64,000 nucleotides of DNA from Pseudomonas sp. ok272 (GTDB lineage Bacteria > Pseudomonadota > Gammaproteobacteria > Pseudomonadales > Pseudomonadaceae), in NCBI RefSeq assembly GCF_900109995.1, contig NZ_FOCB01000006.1:1-64000 (forward strand), written 5' to 3'. The notes beneath the pieces are model-generated. The model did not search any database, was not told the DNA's origin, and worked only from the letters and a program-made list of their open reading frames with translations. Both the position numbers and the translations under genes were made by a program. Below, one piece after another: positions 43,845 to 51,814 of the stretch (position 1 is the first letter of the stretch; each line of letters starts with the position of its first letter).

Positions 43845-44879
43845 ATGAAAATTCTGATCGTTGGGCCCAGTTGGGTCGGTGACATGGTGATGGCGCAGAC
43901 ACTCTTCGTGTGTCTGAAGCAGCGTCATCCACAGTGCGAAATCGACGTGCTGGCCCCCGAGTGGAGTCGGCCGATCCTCGAACGCATGCCCGAAGTGCGC
44001 CAGGCCTTGAGCTTCCCGCTCGGCCACGGTGCGCTGGAGCTGGCGACGCGGCGGCGCATCGGCAAGTCCCTGGCCGGCCAGTACGACCAGGCGATCCTGC
44101 TGCCCAACTCGCTGAAGTCGGCGCTGGTGCCGTTCTTTGCCGGCATCCCCACGCGCACCGGCTGGCGTGGCGAGTTCCGCTACGGCCTGCTCAACGACGT
44201 GCGCACCCTGGACAAAGCACGCTACCCGCTGATGATCGAGCGCTTCATGGCCCTGGCCTTCGAGCCGGGCGCCGAGTTGCCCAAGCCCTATCCACGCCCG
44301 AGCCTGCGAATCGACCCGGTGACCCGCGAGGCGGCGCTGGCCAAGTTCGGCCTGAGCCTGGACCGCCCGGTGCTGGCGCTGTGTCCCGGCGCCGAGTTCG
44401 GCGAGGCCAAGCGCTGGCCGTCCGAGCACTACGCCAAGGTGGCCGAGGCGAAGATCCGCGAAGGCTGGCAGGTCTGGCTGTTCGGTTCGAAGAACGATCA
44501 CGCGGTGGGCGAAGACATCCGCTCGCGGCTGATCCCGGGGCTGCGTGAAGAGGCCTCGAACCTCAGCGGCGACACGTCGCTGGCCGAAGCCATCGACCTG
44601 CTGTCCTGCGCCGATGCCGTGGTGTCCAACGACTCCGGCCTGATGCACGTGGCCGCCGCGCTGAACCGGCCGCTGGTGGCGATCTACGGTTCGACGTCGC
44701 CGGGGTTCACCCCGCCGTTGGCCGAACACGTCGAGATCGTGCGCCTGGGTATCGAATGCAGCCCGTGCTTTGACCGCACCTGCCGCTTCGGCCACTACAA
44801 CTGCCTGCGTCAACTGATGCCAGCGCCGGTGAACGATGCCTTGCAGCGGTTGCAGGGCTCAGCGGTCGAGGTTCGTTAA
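43845..44879 (+). CDS. waaF: LPS heptosyltransferase II
   Basis: A 344-residue GT9 glycosyltransferase that adds the second heptose to the inner core at the cytoplasmic face of the inner membrane. It begins MKILIVGPSWVGDMVMAQTL, typical of WaaF, and has 'LALCPGAEFGEAKRWPSEHY' (ADP-heptose site) and 'ADAVVSNDSGLMHVAAAL', the family's conserved C-terminal motif. The start is ATG 43845; the in-frame ATG at 43833 adds four residues before the conserved beginning. First gene of the core operon; waaC begins two bases after its stop codon. Confidence 0.96.
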   Translation: MKILIVGPSWVGDMVMAQTLFVCLKQRHPQCEIDVLAPEWSRPILERMPEVRQALSFPLGHGALELATRRRIGKSLAGQYDQAILLPNSLKSALVPFFAGIPTRTGWRGEFRYGLLNDVRTLDKARYPLMIERFMALAFEPGAELPKPYPRPSLRIDPVTREAALAKFGLSLDRPVLALCPGAEFGEAKRWPSEHYAKVAEAKIREGWQVWLFGSKNDHAVGEDIRSRLIPGLREEASNLSGDTSLAEAIDLLSCADAVVSNDSGLMHVAAALNRPLVAIYGSTSPGFTPPLAEHVEIVRLGIECSPCFDRTCRFGHYNCLRQLMPAPVNDALQRLQGSAVEVR

Positions 44880-44880
44880 G

Positions 44881-45942
44881 TTGCGGGTACTGTTGATCAA
44901 GACGTCATCCCTGGGCGATGTGATTCACGCGTTGCCCGCGTTGACCGACGCGGCGCGGGCCATCCCCGGCATCACCTTCGACTGGGTGGTGGAAGAGGGC
45001 TTTGCCGAGATTCCCACCTGGCACCCGGCCGTGGGCAAGGTGATTCCGGTGGCGATCCGCCGCTGGCGCAAGAACATTTGGCAGACCCTCAAGAGTGGTG
45101 AGTGGGGGCGTTTCAAGCAAAGCCTGCGGGCCAACCAATACGACCTGGTGATCGACGCCCAGGGCCTGCTCAAGAGCGCCTGGCTGACGCGCTATGTGCG
45201 GGCCCCGGTGGCTGGCCTGGACAAACACTCGGCCCGTGAGCCGATGGCGGCGCGCTTCTACTCGCGGCGCCTGGCCGTGGCCCGTGGGCAACATGCGGTG
45301 GAGCGCTTGCGCCAATTGTTCGCCGTGGCGCTGGGCTACGACCTGCCCAAGGGCATGGGCGACTACGGCCTGAACGTCGAACGCCTGGTGGAGTTGCCCC
45401 GCAAGAACCCGTACGTGCTGTTCCTGCACGGCACCACCTGGGACACCAAACACTGGCCCGAAGCCTACTGGCGCGAACTGGCCGAACGCATGGGTCAGAT
45501 GGGCATGGCGGTGAAGCTGCCGTGGGGCAATCCGGTCGAGAAAGCCCGTGCCGAGCGCATTGCCCAAGGCCTGCGCAACGCCGAAGTGCTGCCCAAGCTC
45601 AACCTGGCCGGCGTGGCCAAGGTGTTGGCCGGCGCGCAAGCCTGCGTGGCGGTGGACACCGGCCTCGGTCACCTGGCCGCCGCGCTGGATGTGCCGACGA
45701 TTTCGCTGTTCGGCCCGACCAATCCGGGCCTGACCGGCGCCTACGGCAAGAGCCAGGTGCACCTGGCGAGCGACTTCGCCTGCGCGCCGTGTATGTCGAA
45801 GAAATGTACCTACCAGCCGACGCCCGTTGATCAGCGTCGGTTCGATCTCAAGCGCGAGTGGCCATTGTGCTTCACTCGCCTGAACCCCGAGCGTGTCGCG
45901 AGCCGACTGAGCACGTTGTTAATGGCTGAGGAGCTGCGCTGA
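44881..45942 (+). CDS. waaC: LPS heptosyltransferase I
   Basis: A 353-residue GT9 enzyme that attaches the first heptose to Kdo. It reads RVLLIKTSSLGDVIHALPAL after a TTG start at 44881, immediately after the waaF stop; translation probably relies on coupling, as no other in-frame start fits the conserved N-terminus. 'FLHGTTWDTKHWPEAYWREL' and 'ACVAVDTGLGHLAAAL' are the donor and C-terminal motifs. It overlaps the start of waaG (TGATG). Confidence 0.95.
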   Translation: MRVLLIKTSSLGDVIHALPALTDAARAIPGITFDWVVEEGFAEIPTWHPAVGKVIPVAIRRWRKNIWQTLKSGEWGRFKQSLRANQYDLVIDAQGLLKSAWLTRYVRAPVAGLDKHSAREPMAARFYSRRLAVARGQHAVERLRQLFAVALGYDLPKGMGDYGLNVERLVELPRKNPYVLFLHGTTWDTKHWPEAYWRELAERMGQMGMAVKLPWGNPVEKARAERIAQGLRNAEVLPKLNLAGVAKVLAGAQACVAVDTGLGHLAAALDVPTISLFGPTNPGLTGAYGKSQVHLASDFACAPCMSKKCTYQPTPVDQRRFDLKREWPLCFTRLNPERVASRLSTLLMAEELR

Positions 45943-47066
45943 TGCAATTGGCATTTGTCCTGTACAAATATTTCCCGTTTGGCGGGTTACAGCGTGATTT
46001 CATGCGCATTGCCCTGGAATGCCAGCAGCGCGGGCATCAAATCCGGGTTTACACGCTGATCTGGGAAGGCGACATCCCGCCGGGATTCGAAGTGCGGGTG
46101 GCGCCGGTCAAGGCGTTCTTCAACCATCGGCGCAATGAGAAACTCAGCGCCTGGATGGCGGCGGACCTGGCCAAGCGTCCGGTGGATCGACTGATCGGCT
46201 TCAACAAGATGCCGGGCCTGGACGTCTACTACGCCGCCGACGGCTGCTTCGAAGACAAGGCGCAGAACCTGCGTCACTCGCTGTACCGCAGCTTTGGCCG
46301 CTATCGCCACTTCGCCGAGTATGAGCGGGCGGTGTTCGCCAAGGACGCCAAGACCCAAGTGCTGATGATTTCCGAGGTCCAGCAGCCGCTGTTCATCAAG
46401 CACTACGACACGCCGCTGGAACGCTTCCACCTGCTGCCCCCGGGCATTGCCCAGGACCGCCGCCGCCCGGCGAATGCCGACGAGATTCGCGCCGGGTTCC
46501 GCGCCGAGTTCAACCTCAAGGACGACGAGCTGCTGCTGGTGCAGATCGGCTCCGGGTTCAAGACCAAGGGTGTCGACCGCAGCCTCAAGGCCCTGGCCGC
46601 GCTGCCGGCGCAACTGCGCAAACGCACGCGGCTGTTGGTGATTGGCCAGGACGACCCCAAGGTATTCCAGCTGCAGAGCGCCGCGTTGGGCCTGGGCGAC
46701 AGCGTGCAGTTCCTCAAGGGGCGCAGTGACATCCCGCGCTTCCTGCTGGGCGCCGACCTGTTGATCCACCCGGCGTACAACGAAAACACCGGCACGGTAT
46801 TGCTCGAAGCACTGGTGGCCGGCTTGCCGGTGCTGGTGAGCGCGGTCTGCGGCTACGCCCATTACATCCAGCAAGCCGATTGCGGCCTGGTGCTGGACGA
46901 GCCGTTCGAACAGGCGCAACTGACGCAGTACCTGACGACCATGTTGAGCGATGATGCAGCGCGTGCGGCCTGGAGCCGCAACGGCCTGGCCTTCGCCGAC
47001 ACGGCCGACCTCTACAGCATGCCGCAGCACGCGGCGGATGTGATCCTGGCGGAGCCACAGCGATGA
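45942..47066 (+). CDS. waaG: LPS core glucosyltransferase I
   Basis: A 374-residue GT4 enzyme that transfers the first hexose to heptose II. MQLAFVLYKYFPFGGLQRDF at the N-terminus and 'IGFNKMPGLDVYYAADGCFE' are WaaG-specific, and the GT4 donor motif is 'AYNENTGTVLLEALVAGLPV' (E-x7-E). ATG 45942 overlaps the waaC stop and its own stop overlaps waaP (ATGA), so the genes are translationally coupled. Confidence 0.96.
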   Translation: MQLAFVLYKYFPFGGLQRDFMRIALECQQRGHQIRVYTLIWEGDIPPGFEVRVAPVKAFFNHRRNEKLSAWMAADLAKRPVDRLIGFNKMPGLDVYYAADGCFEDKAQNLRHSLYRSFGRYRHFAEYERAVFAKDAKTQVLMISEVQQPLFIKHYDTPLERFHLLPPGIAQDRRRPANADEIRAGFRAEFNLKDDELLLVQIGSGFKTKGVDRSLKALAALPAQLRKRTRLLVIGQDDPKVFQLQSAALGLGDSVQFLKGRSDIPRFLLGADLLIHPAYNENTGTVLLEALVAGLPVLVSAVCGYAHYIQQADCGLVLDEPFEQAQLTQYLTTMLSDDAARAAWSRNGLAFADTADLYSMPQHAADVILAEPQR

Positions 47067-47869
47067 AGTTGATTCTGGCCGAACCGTTCAAGAGCCTGTG
47101 GGCCGGGCGCGATGCGTTCAGCGCAGTCGAAGGCCTGGAGGGCGAGGTGTACCGCGAGCTTGAAGCGCGCCGTACCCTGCGCACCGAAGTGGCCGGCAAG
47201 GGCTACTTCGTGAAGATTCACCGGGGCATTGGCTGGGGCGAGATCGTCAAGAACCTGCTCACCGCCAAGTTGCCGGTCCTCGGCGCGGGCCAGGAGTGGC
47301 GGGCGATCCAACGCCTGCACCAGGCCGGCGTACCGACCATGACCGCCGTGGCCTATGGCGAGAAAGGCCGCAACCCGGCCGACCAGCATTCGTTCATCGT
47401 CACCGAGGAACTGGCGCCGACCGTCAGCCTGGAAGACTTCAGCATCGATTGGCTCAAGCAGGCGCCCGCACCACGGCTCAAGCGGGCGCTGATCGCCGAG
47501 GTGGCGCGCATGACCGGCATGATGCACCGTGCCGGAGTCAACCACCGTGATTGCTACATCTGCCACTTCCTGCTGCACACCGACAAGCCGGTCACGGCCG
47601 ACGACTTCAAGTTGTCGCTCATCGACTTGCACCGCGCCCAGACCCGCACCACGATCACCCGGCGCTGGCGCAACAAGGACCTGGCGGCGCTGTACTTTTC
47701 CGCGCTGGACATCGGCCTGACGCGCCGCGACAAGCTGCGCTTTCTCAAGGGCTACTTCCAGCAGCCGCTGCGCCAGATCCTGGCGGAAGAAGCCGGGTTG
47801 CTGGCCTGGCTCGATGGCAAGGCCAACCAGCTGTATGAGCGTAAACAGCGCTATGGGGACGCACTCTGA
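47063..47869 (+). CDS. waaP: LPS core heptose(I) kinase
   Basis: A 268-residue kinase-fold protein that phosphorylates heptose I. MKLILAEPFKSLWAGRDAFS start, 'KGYFVKIHRGIGWGEIVKNL' (ATP lysine), 'GVNHRDCYICHFLLH' (catalytic HRD) and 'LIDLHRAQTRTTIT' (metal-binding Asp). In P. aeruginosa WaaP is reported as essential and its phosphates are needed for outer-membrane integrity and intrinsic resistance. Starts inside the waaG stop; its stop overlaps the next kinase gene (TGATG). Confidence 0.95.
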   Translation: MKLILAEPFKSLWAGRDAFSAVEGLEGEVYRELEARRTLRTEVAGKGYFVKIHRGIGWGEIVKNLLTAKLPVLGAGQEWRAIQRLHQAGVPTMTAVAYGEKGRNPADQHSFIVTEELAPTVSLEDFSIDWLKQAPAPRLKRALIAEVARMTGMMHRAGVNHRDCYICHFLLHTDKPVTADDFKLSLIDLHRAQTRTTITRRWRNKDLAALYFSALDIGLTRRDKLRFLKGYFQQPLRQILAEEAGLLAWLDGKANQLYERKQRYGDAL

Positions 47870-48621
47870 TGACTGATTTCCTGGCTCCCGGCGACCGCGA
47901 ACTGTTCGAGCGCCATGGTCTGGCCACCTTCGAAGGCCTGTGGGCCCGGCAGCTTGATGCGGTGGATGAGCCCAACACCCTGGGCGACGGCTGGAGCAGC
48001 GTGTACCGCCTGGACCTGGACGGCCACGGCTACTACCTCAAGCGCCAGAGCAACTACCTGACCCGCACCCTGCAGCGGCCGTTGGGCGAGCCGAGTTTCG
48101 CCCGCGAGTTCCGCAACATCAGCCTCTATCAGAAGTTGGGCATCCCGGCGTTGGAAGCGGTGTTCTTTGGCCAGCGCAAGGTCGACGGCGACGTCCGGGC
48201 CATCCTGGTGACCCGTGCCCTCGATGGTTGGGACGACCTCGACGCCTTGCTGCAACAGTGGCCCCAGCTCGACGCCGGACAACAGGCCGCCCTGCTGCGC
48301 GCCTGCGGCCTGCTGGCGCGGCAACTGCACGCGGCGGGCCGGGTGCATGGCTGCTTCTACCCCAAGCACCTCTTCATGCAGCCGGCCGGCGACGGCTATC
48401 GCGCGCAGTTGATCGACCTGGAGAAAACCCGGCCGCTGCTGTTCGGCTGGCGTGATCGGGTCAAGGACCTGGAGCCGTTGCTGCGCCGAGCGCCGATCTG
48501 GAGCACCGACAACGTGCGGACCCTGCTGGCGGCTTATCTGGATCAGCCCCTCGACGGTTCGCTGGTGGACGCCTGGCTGCAACGCCTGTCCGCCCGGCGC
48601 AGCCACAAGGGGAACCGCTGA
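47869..48621 (+). CDS. LPS kinase-like protein (InaA/WaaP family)
   Basis: A 250-residue kinase-fold protein in the place of P. aeruginosa PA5008, between waaP and two further kinase-like units. Seen: 'GYYLKRQSNYLTRTLQRPLG' (ATP-binding lysine), 'GRVHGCFYPKHLFMQ' (HG-x3-KH variant of the HRD loop) and 'AQLIDLEKTRPLLFGW' (metal-binding Asp). It probably phosphorylates a core sugar, but the acceptor is not known from sequence. Overlaps both neighbours by a single base of TGATG. Confidence 0.85.
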   Translation: MTDFLAPGDRELFERHGLATFEGLWARQLDAVDEPNTLGDGWSSVYRLDLDGHGYYLKRQSNYLTRTLQRPLGEPSFAREFRNISLYQKLGIPALEAVFFGQRKVDGDVRAILVTRALDGWDDLDALLQQWPQLDAGQQAALLRACGLLARQLHAAGRVHGCFYPKHLFMQPAGDGYRAQLIDLEKTRPLLFGWRDRVKDLEPLLRRAPIWSTDNVRTLLAAYLDQPLDGSLVDAWLQRLSARRSHKGNR

Positions 48622-50063
48622 TGCGTTTGTCCGAGCTGCAACGCCTGGGGCGCACGCCGAGCCTGCCGCTGAGTATCGACCTGGCCGATGCGGCGGGCCC
48701 AGCCTCGTTGCAATTGCTCAGCCTGCTGCGGGTACTGCCGGGGCAGCGCTACGTCGGCGCCGGGGTTTGGCGCGGGCGGGCGGTGCTGGCCAAGTTGCTG
48801 GTGGGCAGCAAGGCCGCGCGGCATTTCCAGCGTGAGCTGGACGGCGTGCGCCTGTTGGCCGCACAAGGCTTGACCACCCCGTTGTTGCTGGCCGATGGCC
48901 TGAAAGACGGCGAGGGTGGCTGGTTGCTGTTCGAACTGCTGGAAGAGGCGCAGAGCCTGGGCGATGCCTGGAAACAGGTCGAAGAGCTGCCGGTGCTGGC
49001 GGATGAACAGGTGGCGGTGCTGGCCGAGGCGCTGGCCGCGATTGGCCAGATGCACCGCAAAGGCCTGTGGCAGTCCGACTTGCACCTGGACAACCTGCTG
49101 CGCCATGGCGGCAAGCTGTACCTGATCGATGGCGCCGGCATCCACGGTGAAACGCCAGGCCAGCCGCTGTCGCGACAAAAGGTGTTGGACAACCTCGGGG
49201 TGTTTTTTGCCCAGTTGCCCACGTCCCTGGAACCGTTCACCGAAGAGCTGTTGGTGCATTACCTGTTGAGTAACGGTGAGCACGCATTACCCCTCGAAGC
49301 CCTGCAAGCGCAGGTGGACAAGGTGCGTCGCTGGCGGCTCAAGGACTTTTTGATCAAGGTGGGGCGCGAGTGCTCGCTGTTCAGCGTGCAGCGCGGGGCG
49401 TTCGGCCTGCGCGCGATTCGTCGCGAAGAAGAGGCGGCCATGCTGCCGGTGCTGACGCAGGCTGACGCGTTGCTCGACCAGGGCCATCTGTACAAGACCG
49501 GCGGCGCGGCGAGCGTGGGCAAGGTCGAGGTGGCGGGGCGCACGTTGGTGGTCAAGCGCTACAACATCAAGGGGTTTGCCCACTGGCTCAAGCGTTTCTG
49601 GCGCCCGAGCCGCGCCTGGCATTCATGGCGCGAAGGCAATCGCCTGGGGTTCCTGGGGATTGCCACGCCCAAGCCGCTGGCGGTGCTGGAGACGCGTTTT
49701 CTCTGGTTGCGCGGTCGGGCTTACCTGGTGACCGAGCACTTGTCGGGGCCGGATATCATTGAGCGTTTTGCGCCCTATGTTGAGAGTGGCGAGGCGCCGG
49801 AGGTTGAGTTACTGGCGCTGGATCGGTTGTTTGCCGAGTTGATCGCTGAGCGGATCAGTCATGGGGATTTCAAGGGGCACAATCTGTTTTGGGCTGGGGA
49901 TCGCTGGTCGTTGATTGATCTGGATTCGATGTGTCAGCACGGCTCGCTGGGGAGTTTTGCGCCGGCGTATGCGCGGGATCGGGCGCGGTTTATGCGTAAT
50001 TGGCCTGAAGGGTCGGCGTTGTATCGGGTGATTGATCAGCGGTTGCCTAGGCAGGCGGTCTAG
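48621..50063 (+). CDS. Tandem two-kinase-domain LPS protein
   Basis: A 480-residue protein with two kinase-like lobes in one chain. The first (~1-220) has 'LWQSDLHLDNLLRHGGKLYL' and 'LIDGAGIHGE'. The second (~250-475) has 'RTLVVKRYNIKGFAHWLKRF', 'ISHGDFKGHNLFWAGDRWSL' and 'LIDLDSM', so both catalytic Asp loops and both metal-binding Asp motifs survive. In the P. aeruginosa locus the corresponding functions are described as separate small WaaP-like kinases (PA5006/PA5007), so this may be a fused or naturally double kinase. Last gene of the first core-LPS block; codon use becomes more AT-rich after about 49740. Confidence 0.8.
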   Translation: MRLSELQRLGRTPSLPLSIDLADAAGPASLQLLSLLRVLPGQRYVGAGVWRGRAVLAKLLVGSKAARHFQRELDGVRLLAAQGLTTPLLLADGLKDGEGGWLLFELLEEAQSLGDAWKQVEELPVLADEQVAVLAEALAAIGQMHRKGLWQSDLHLDNLLRHGGKLYLIDGAGIHGETPGQPLSRQKVLDNLGVFFAQLPTSLEPFTEELLVHYLLSNGEHALPLEALQAQVDKVRRWRLKDFLIKVGRECSLFSVQRGAFGLRAIRREEEAAMLPVLTQADALLDQGHLYKTGGAASVGKVEVAGRTLVVKRYNIKGFAHWLKRFWRPSRAWHSWREGNRLGFLGIATPKPLAVLETRFLWLRGRAYLVTEHLSGPDIIERFAPYVESGEAPEVELLALDRLFAELIAERISHGDFKGHNLFWAGDRWSLIDLDSMCQHGSLGSFAPAYARDRARFMRNWPEGSALYRVIDQRLPRQAV

Positions 50064-50087
50064 TTCTGGCTGTCCCCCCATCCAACC

Positions 50088-50163
50088 TGTGGGAGCGGGC
50101 TTGTCGGATCGCCGCACCGTCGCGAAGGCGGCCTGACAGCCGACCTGGCTCTGGCGGGTGGTG
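50088..50163. repeat. Outlying copy of the 75-90 bp repeat unit
   Basis: Nearly identical to the unit at 50614-50688 (GTGGGAGCGGGCTTGTCGGA, CACCGTCGCGAAGGCGGCCT, CAGCCGACCTG, CTCTGGCGG). It is separated from the main array by the 50213-50500 segment. Confidence 0.8.
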
Positions 50164-50212
50164 TACATATCCATTGCTGCGGGTGTGGCGGCTGGTGGTT
50201 TCGCCCTGACGG

Positions 50213-50500
50213 TCGACTCCCTTTGGCAAACGCCCCAAAGGAAGCAAAGGTCTCGCCCCGAGCGTTCGGCCCCTCGCTAAGGCTCGGGGTTCCTTCGCTG
50301 CGGTATCCCTCTGGGGGCATCGCTCTCCGGTTGGCTTCGCTGCACCTCCACGCGATGTGTTCGACTGCGTCGAACGGCGCTTCGCGCCAGTCCCCAGAGG
50401 GACACCTGCGCTCAGCCTGCCGATGGGGCGGGCAGGTCAAAAGCCAGATCAAGATCAAGAGCGGCAGGCGAGCTAACGCTCGGCCTGTTGAGTGGTGAAG
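50213..50500. repeat. Structured non-coding segment, probable dispersed repeat
   Basis: About 290 bases with no plausible gene but many short inverted repeats: CCTTTGGC/GCCCCAAAGG, CGAGCGTTCGG, CCCTCTGGGGGC with CCCCAGAGGG, and TCGACTGCGTCGA. Similar unstructured-protein ORFs on both strands are artefacts. The style is that of the large dispersed repeats described in P. fluorescens genomes; copy number cannot be judged from one window. Confidence 0.45.
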
Positions 50501-50538
50501 GGCAGAACGGCGGGAGTCTGGTGGTGGGTTTGCTTTTG

Positions 50539-50896
50539 GTGGGAGCTGGCTTGCCTGCGAAGGCGGTCTGACAGCCGGCCTATCTCTGGCGGATGTCCCC
50601 CAATCCAAAAACTGTGGGAGCGGGCTTGTCGGACCGCCGCACCGTCGCGAAGGCGGCCTATCAGCCGACCTGACTCTGGCGGATGTCCCCCAATCCAAAA
50701 ACTGTGGAAGCGAGGGCGGCTTGCCGGCGAAGGCGGCCTATCAGCCGACCTATCTCTGGCGGATGTCCCCCAATCCAAAAACTGTGGGAGCGAGCCCGCT
50801 CGCGAAGGCGGCCTATCAGCCGACCTATCTCTGGCGGATGTCCCCCAATCCAAAAACTGTGGGAGCGAGGGCGGCTTGCCGGCGAAGGCGGCCTCA
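50539..50896. repeat. Tandem array of five 75-90 bp units with REP-like hairpins
   Basis: Units begin at GTGGGAGC or GTGGAAGC at 50539, 50614, 50704, 50784 and 50859 (spacings 75, 90, 80, 75). Each carries GCGAAGGCGGCCTATCAGCC and GGCGGATGTCCCCCAATCCA followed by AAAACT. The part after GTGGGAGCG varies (GGCTTGTCGGACC, AGGGCGGCTTGCC, AGCCCGCTCGC), so the hairpin stem is exchanged while the spacer is conserved. Confidence 0.85.
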
Positions 50897-50954
50897 AGCA
50901 TTGCACCTCTCTCGAAAAGGCGGCGACCCTGCGGTTGTCGCCTTTTTTGGGGCG

Positions 50955-51317
50955 TTACTTCGGCTGGTCGTAGTTATCCAGTGTCCGCTCCACCAGCAGG
51001 TGTCCCAATGAAATCATTTGCTGGATCGCCAGGGCGACATGCCGGTGCGAGCCTTCCAGTTCAAAGGCCAGGTCGCTGGCGATCACGTTCACGGCTGCCA
51101 GGGTTTCCGAGGCGTGGGCCAGTAGGGTTTCGTTGTCGAGCTCTGGCAGTACGGCGAAGATGCTGGAGGGTGGTTTGGCGGGCTGATTCTTCTGGCGCGG
51201 CGGCTTGAGGTAGTGGTCCAGCGCGCGTTCGGCGGCGTCGTTGAGTTTTCTGGAGTCGATGGCGTCGTAGGGTGAAACGCTGGGTGTATCGGGGGGATTG
51301 GGGGTGACTTTGTACAT
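50955..51317 (-). CDS. DUF6124-type small protein
   Basis: A 120-residue protein of unknown function, common in fluorescent pseudomonads: MYKVTPNPPDTPSVSPYDAI, 'SRKLNDAAERALDHYL', a low-complexity P/K linker and a helical C-terminal part ('LLAHASETLAAVNVIASDLA', 'RHVALAIQQMISLGHLL'). No signal peptide or membrane segment. The start at ATG 51317 has TAGGAG ten bases upstream. That ribosome-binding site is embedded in an 11-base element exactly complementary to a sequence about 80 bases earlier in the transcript, so translation is likely controlled by RNA structure. It faces away from the carbamoyltransferase gene inside the LPS locus. Confidence 0.75.
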   Translation of the reverse strand: MYKVTPNPPDTPSVSPYDAIDSRKLNDAAERALDHYLKPPRQKNQPAKPPSSIFAVLPELDNETLLAHASETLAAVNVIASDLAFELEGSHRHVALAIQQMISLGHLLVERTLDNYDQPK

Positions 51318-51323
51318 GATGGT

Positions 51324-51536
51324 GCTCCTATACCTGAGTGGGAGCCACCAAGACCTGTCGCTAAACAAGTAATGGTGGCGACTGTACGCAGGTTAGCGAA
51401 CCGGGGGTATAGGAGCCCGGCAGATCCGAGGATCTCCCACGCACAGCCGCCAAGACGCGATATTGCGGGCATAAAAAAGCACCTGCAACAAAGTTTTTGA
51501 ACGCTGTAGCACCTATACCTGTTCGGGTCGCTAAAC
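51324..51536 (-). promoter_or_regulatory. Candidate three-element RNA switch in the DUF6124 leader
   Basis: In leftward mRNA order: element A, GGTATAGGTGC (51519-51509); element B, GCTCCTATACC (51416-51406); element C, GGTATAGGAGC (51334-51324), which contains the ribosome-binding site of the gene starting at 51317. B is a perfect 11-base complement of C and pairs at 10 of 11 positions with A. A second motif follows the same pattern: GTTTAGCGAC accompanies A (51536-51527) and C (51366-51357), and its near-complement GGTTCGCTAACC accompanies B (51402-51391). A-B pairing would free, and B-C pairing would hide, the ribosome-binding site. Function is inferred. Confidence 0.6.
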
Positions 51537-51716
51537 CCGGCCGCTGAATCAGCAGCGACCCCCGAAGCCTAGGCGTGCACTTTCCGAGCGACAACCTGAA
51601 AACCATGTCGGATGCTTCTACGTCTATTGCGGGTTGGTTAAACAGTTGGCGGGTGTGGGTGGCGATGGGGGCTGATGCGTCAAACAACCTCTGGGTCATT
51701 CCCGTCGTCTTTACGC

Positions 51717-51722
51717 TATAAT
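51717..51722 (+). promoter_or_regulatory. Candidate sigma-70 -10 element for the carbamoyltransferase
   Basis: A consensus TATAAT lies 93 bp before the GTG start of the carbamoyltransferase gene. The -35 region is poor (around 51694). It would restart transcription of the second LPS block after the repeat-rich gap. Confidence 0.4.
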
Positions 51723-51814
51723 CCCGCCCTTTAGCTGTTTCTTGCCTTGGTGCAGGGACACACTTATTTCCAGGCGCGTGTCGCCTGCATGCAGACTAAA
51801 GAGGCTAGACCCCT

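Noticed and set aside
50060..50900. CRISPR array at the repeat-rich gap in the LPS locus
   Set aside because: Units are 75-90 bp, nearly identical throughout, with no alternation of short repeat and unique spacer, and no cas genes nearby.
50473..51208. Overlapping ORFs with repeated SADRPPSR or ISRPISGGCPPIQKLW peptides
   Set aside because: These are translations of the tandem DNA repeat on both strands; the periodic peptide is a by-product of the repeat, not a repeat protein.
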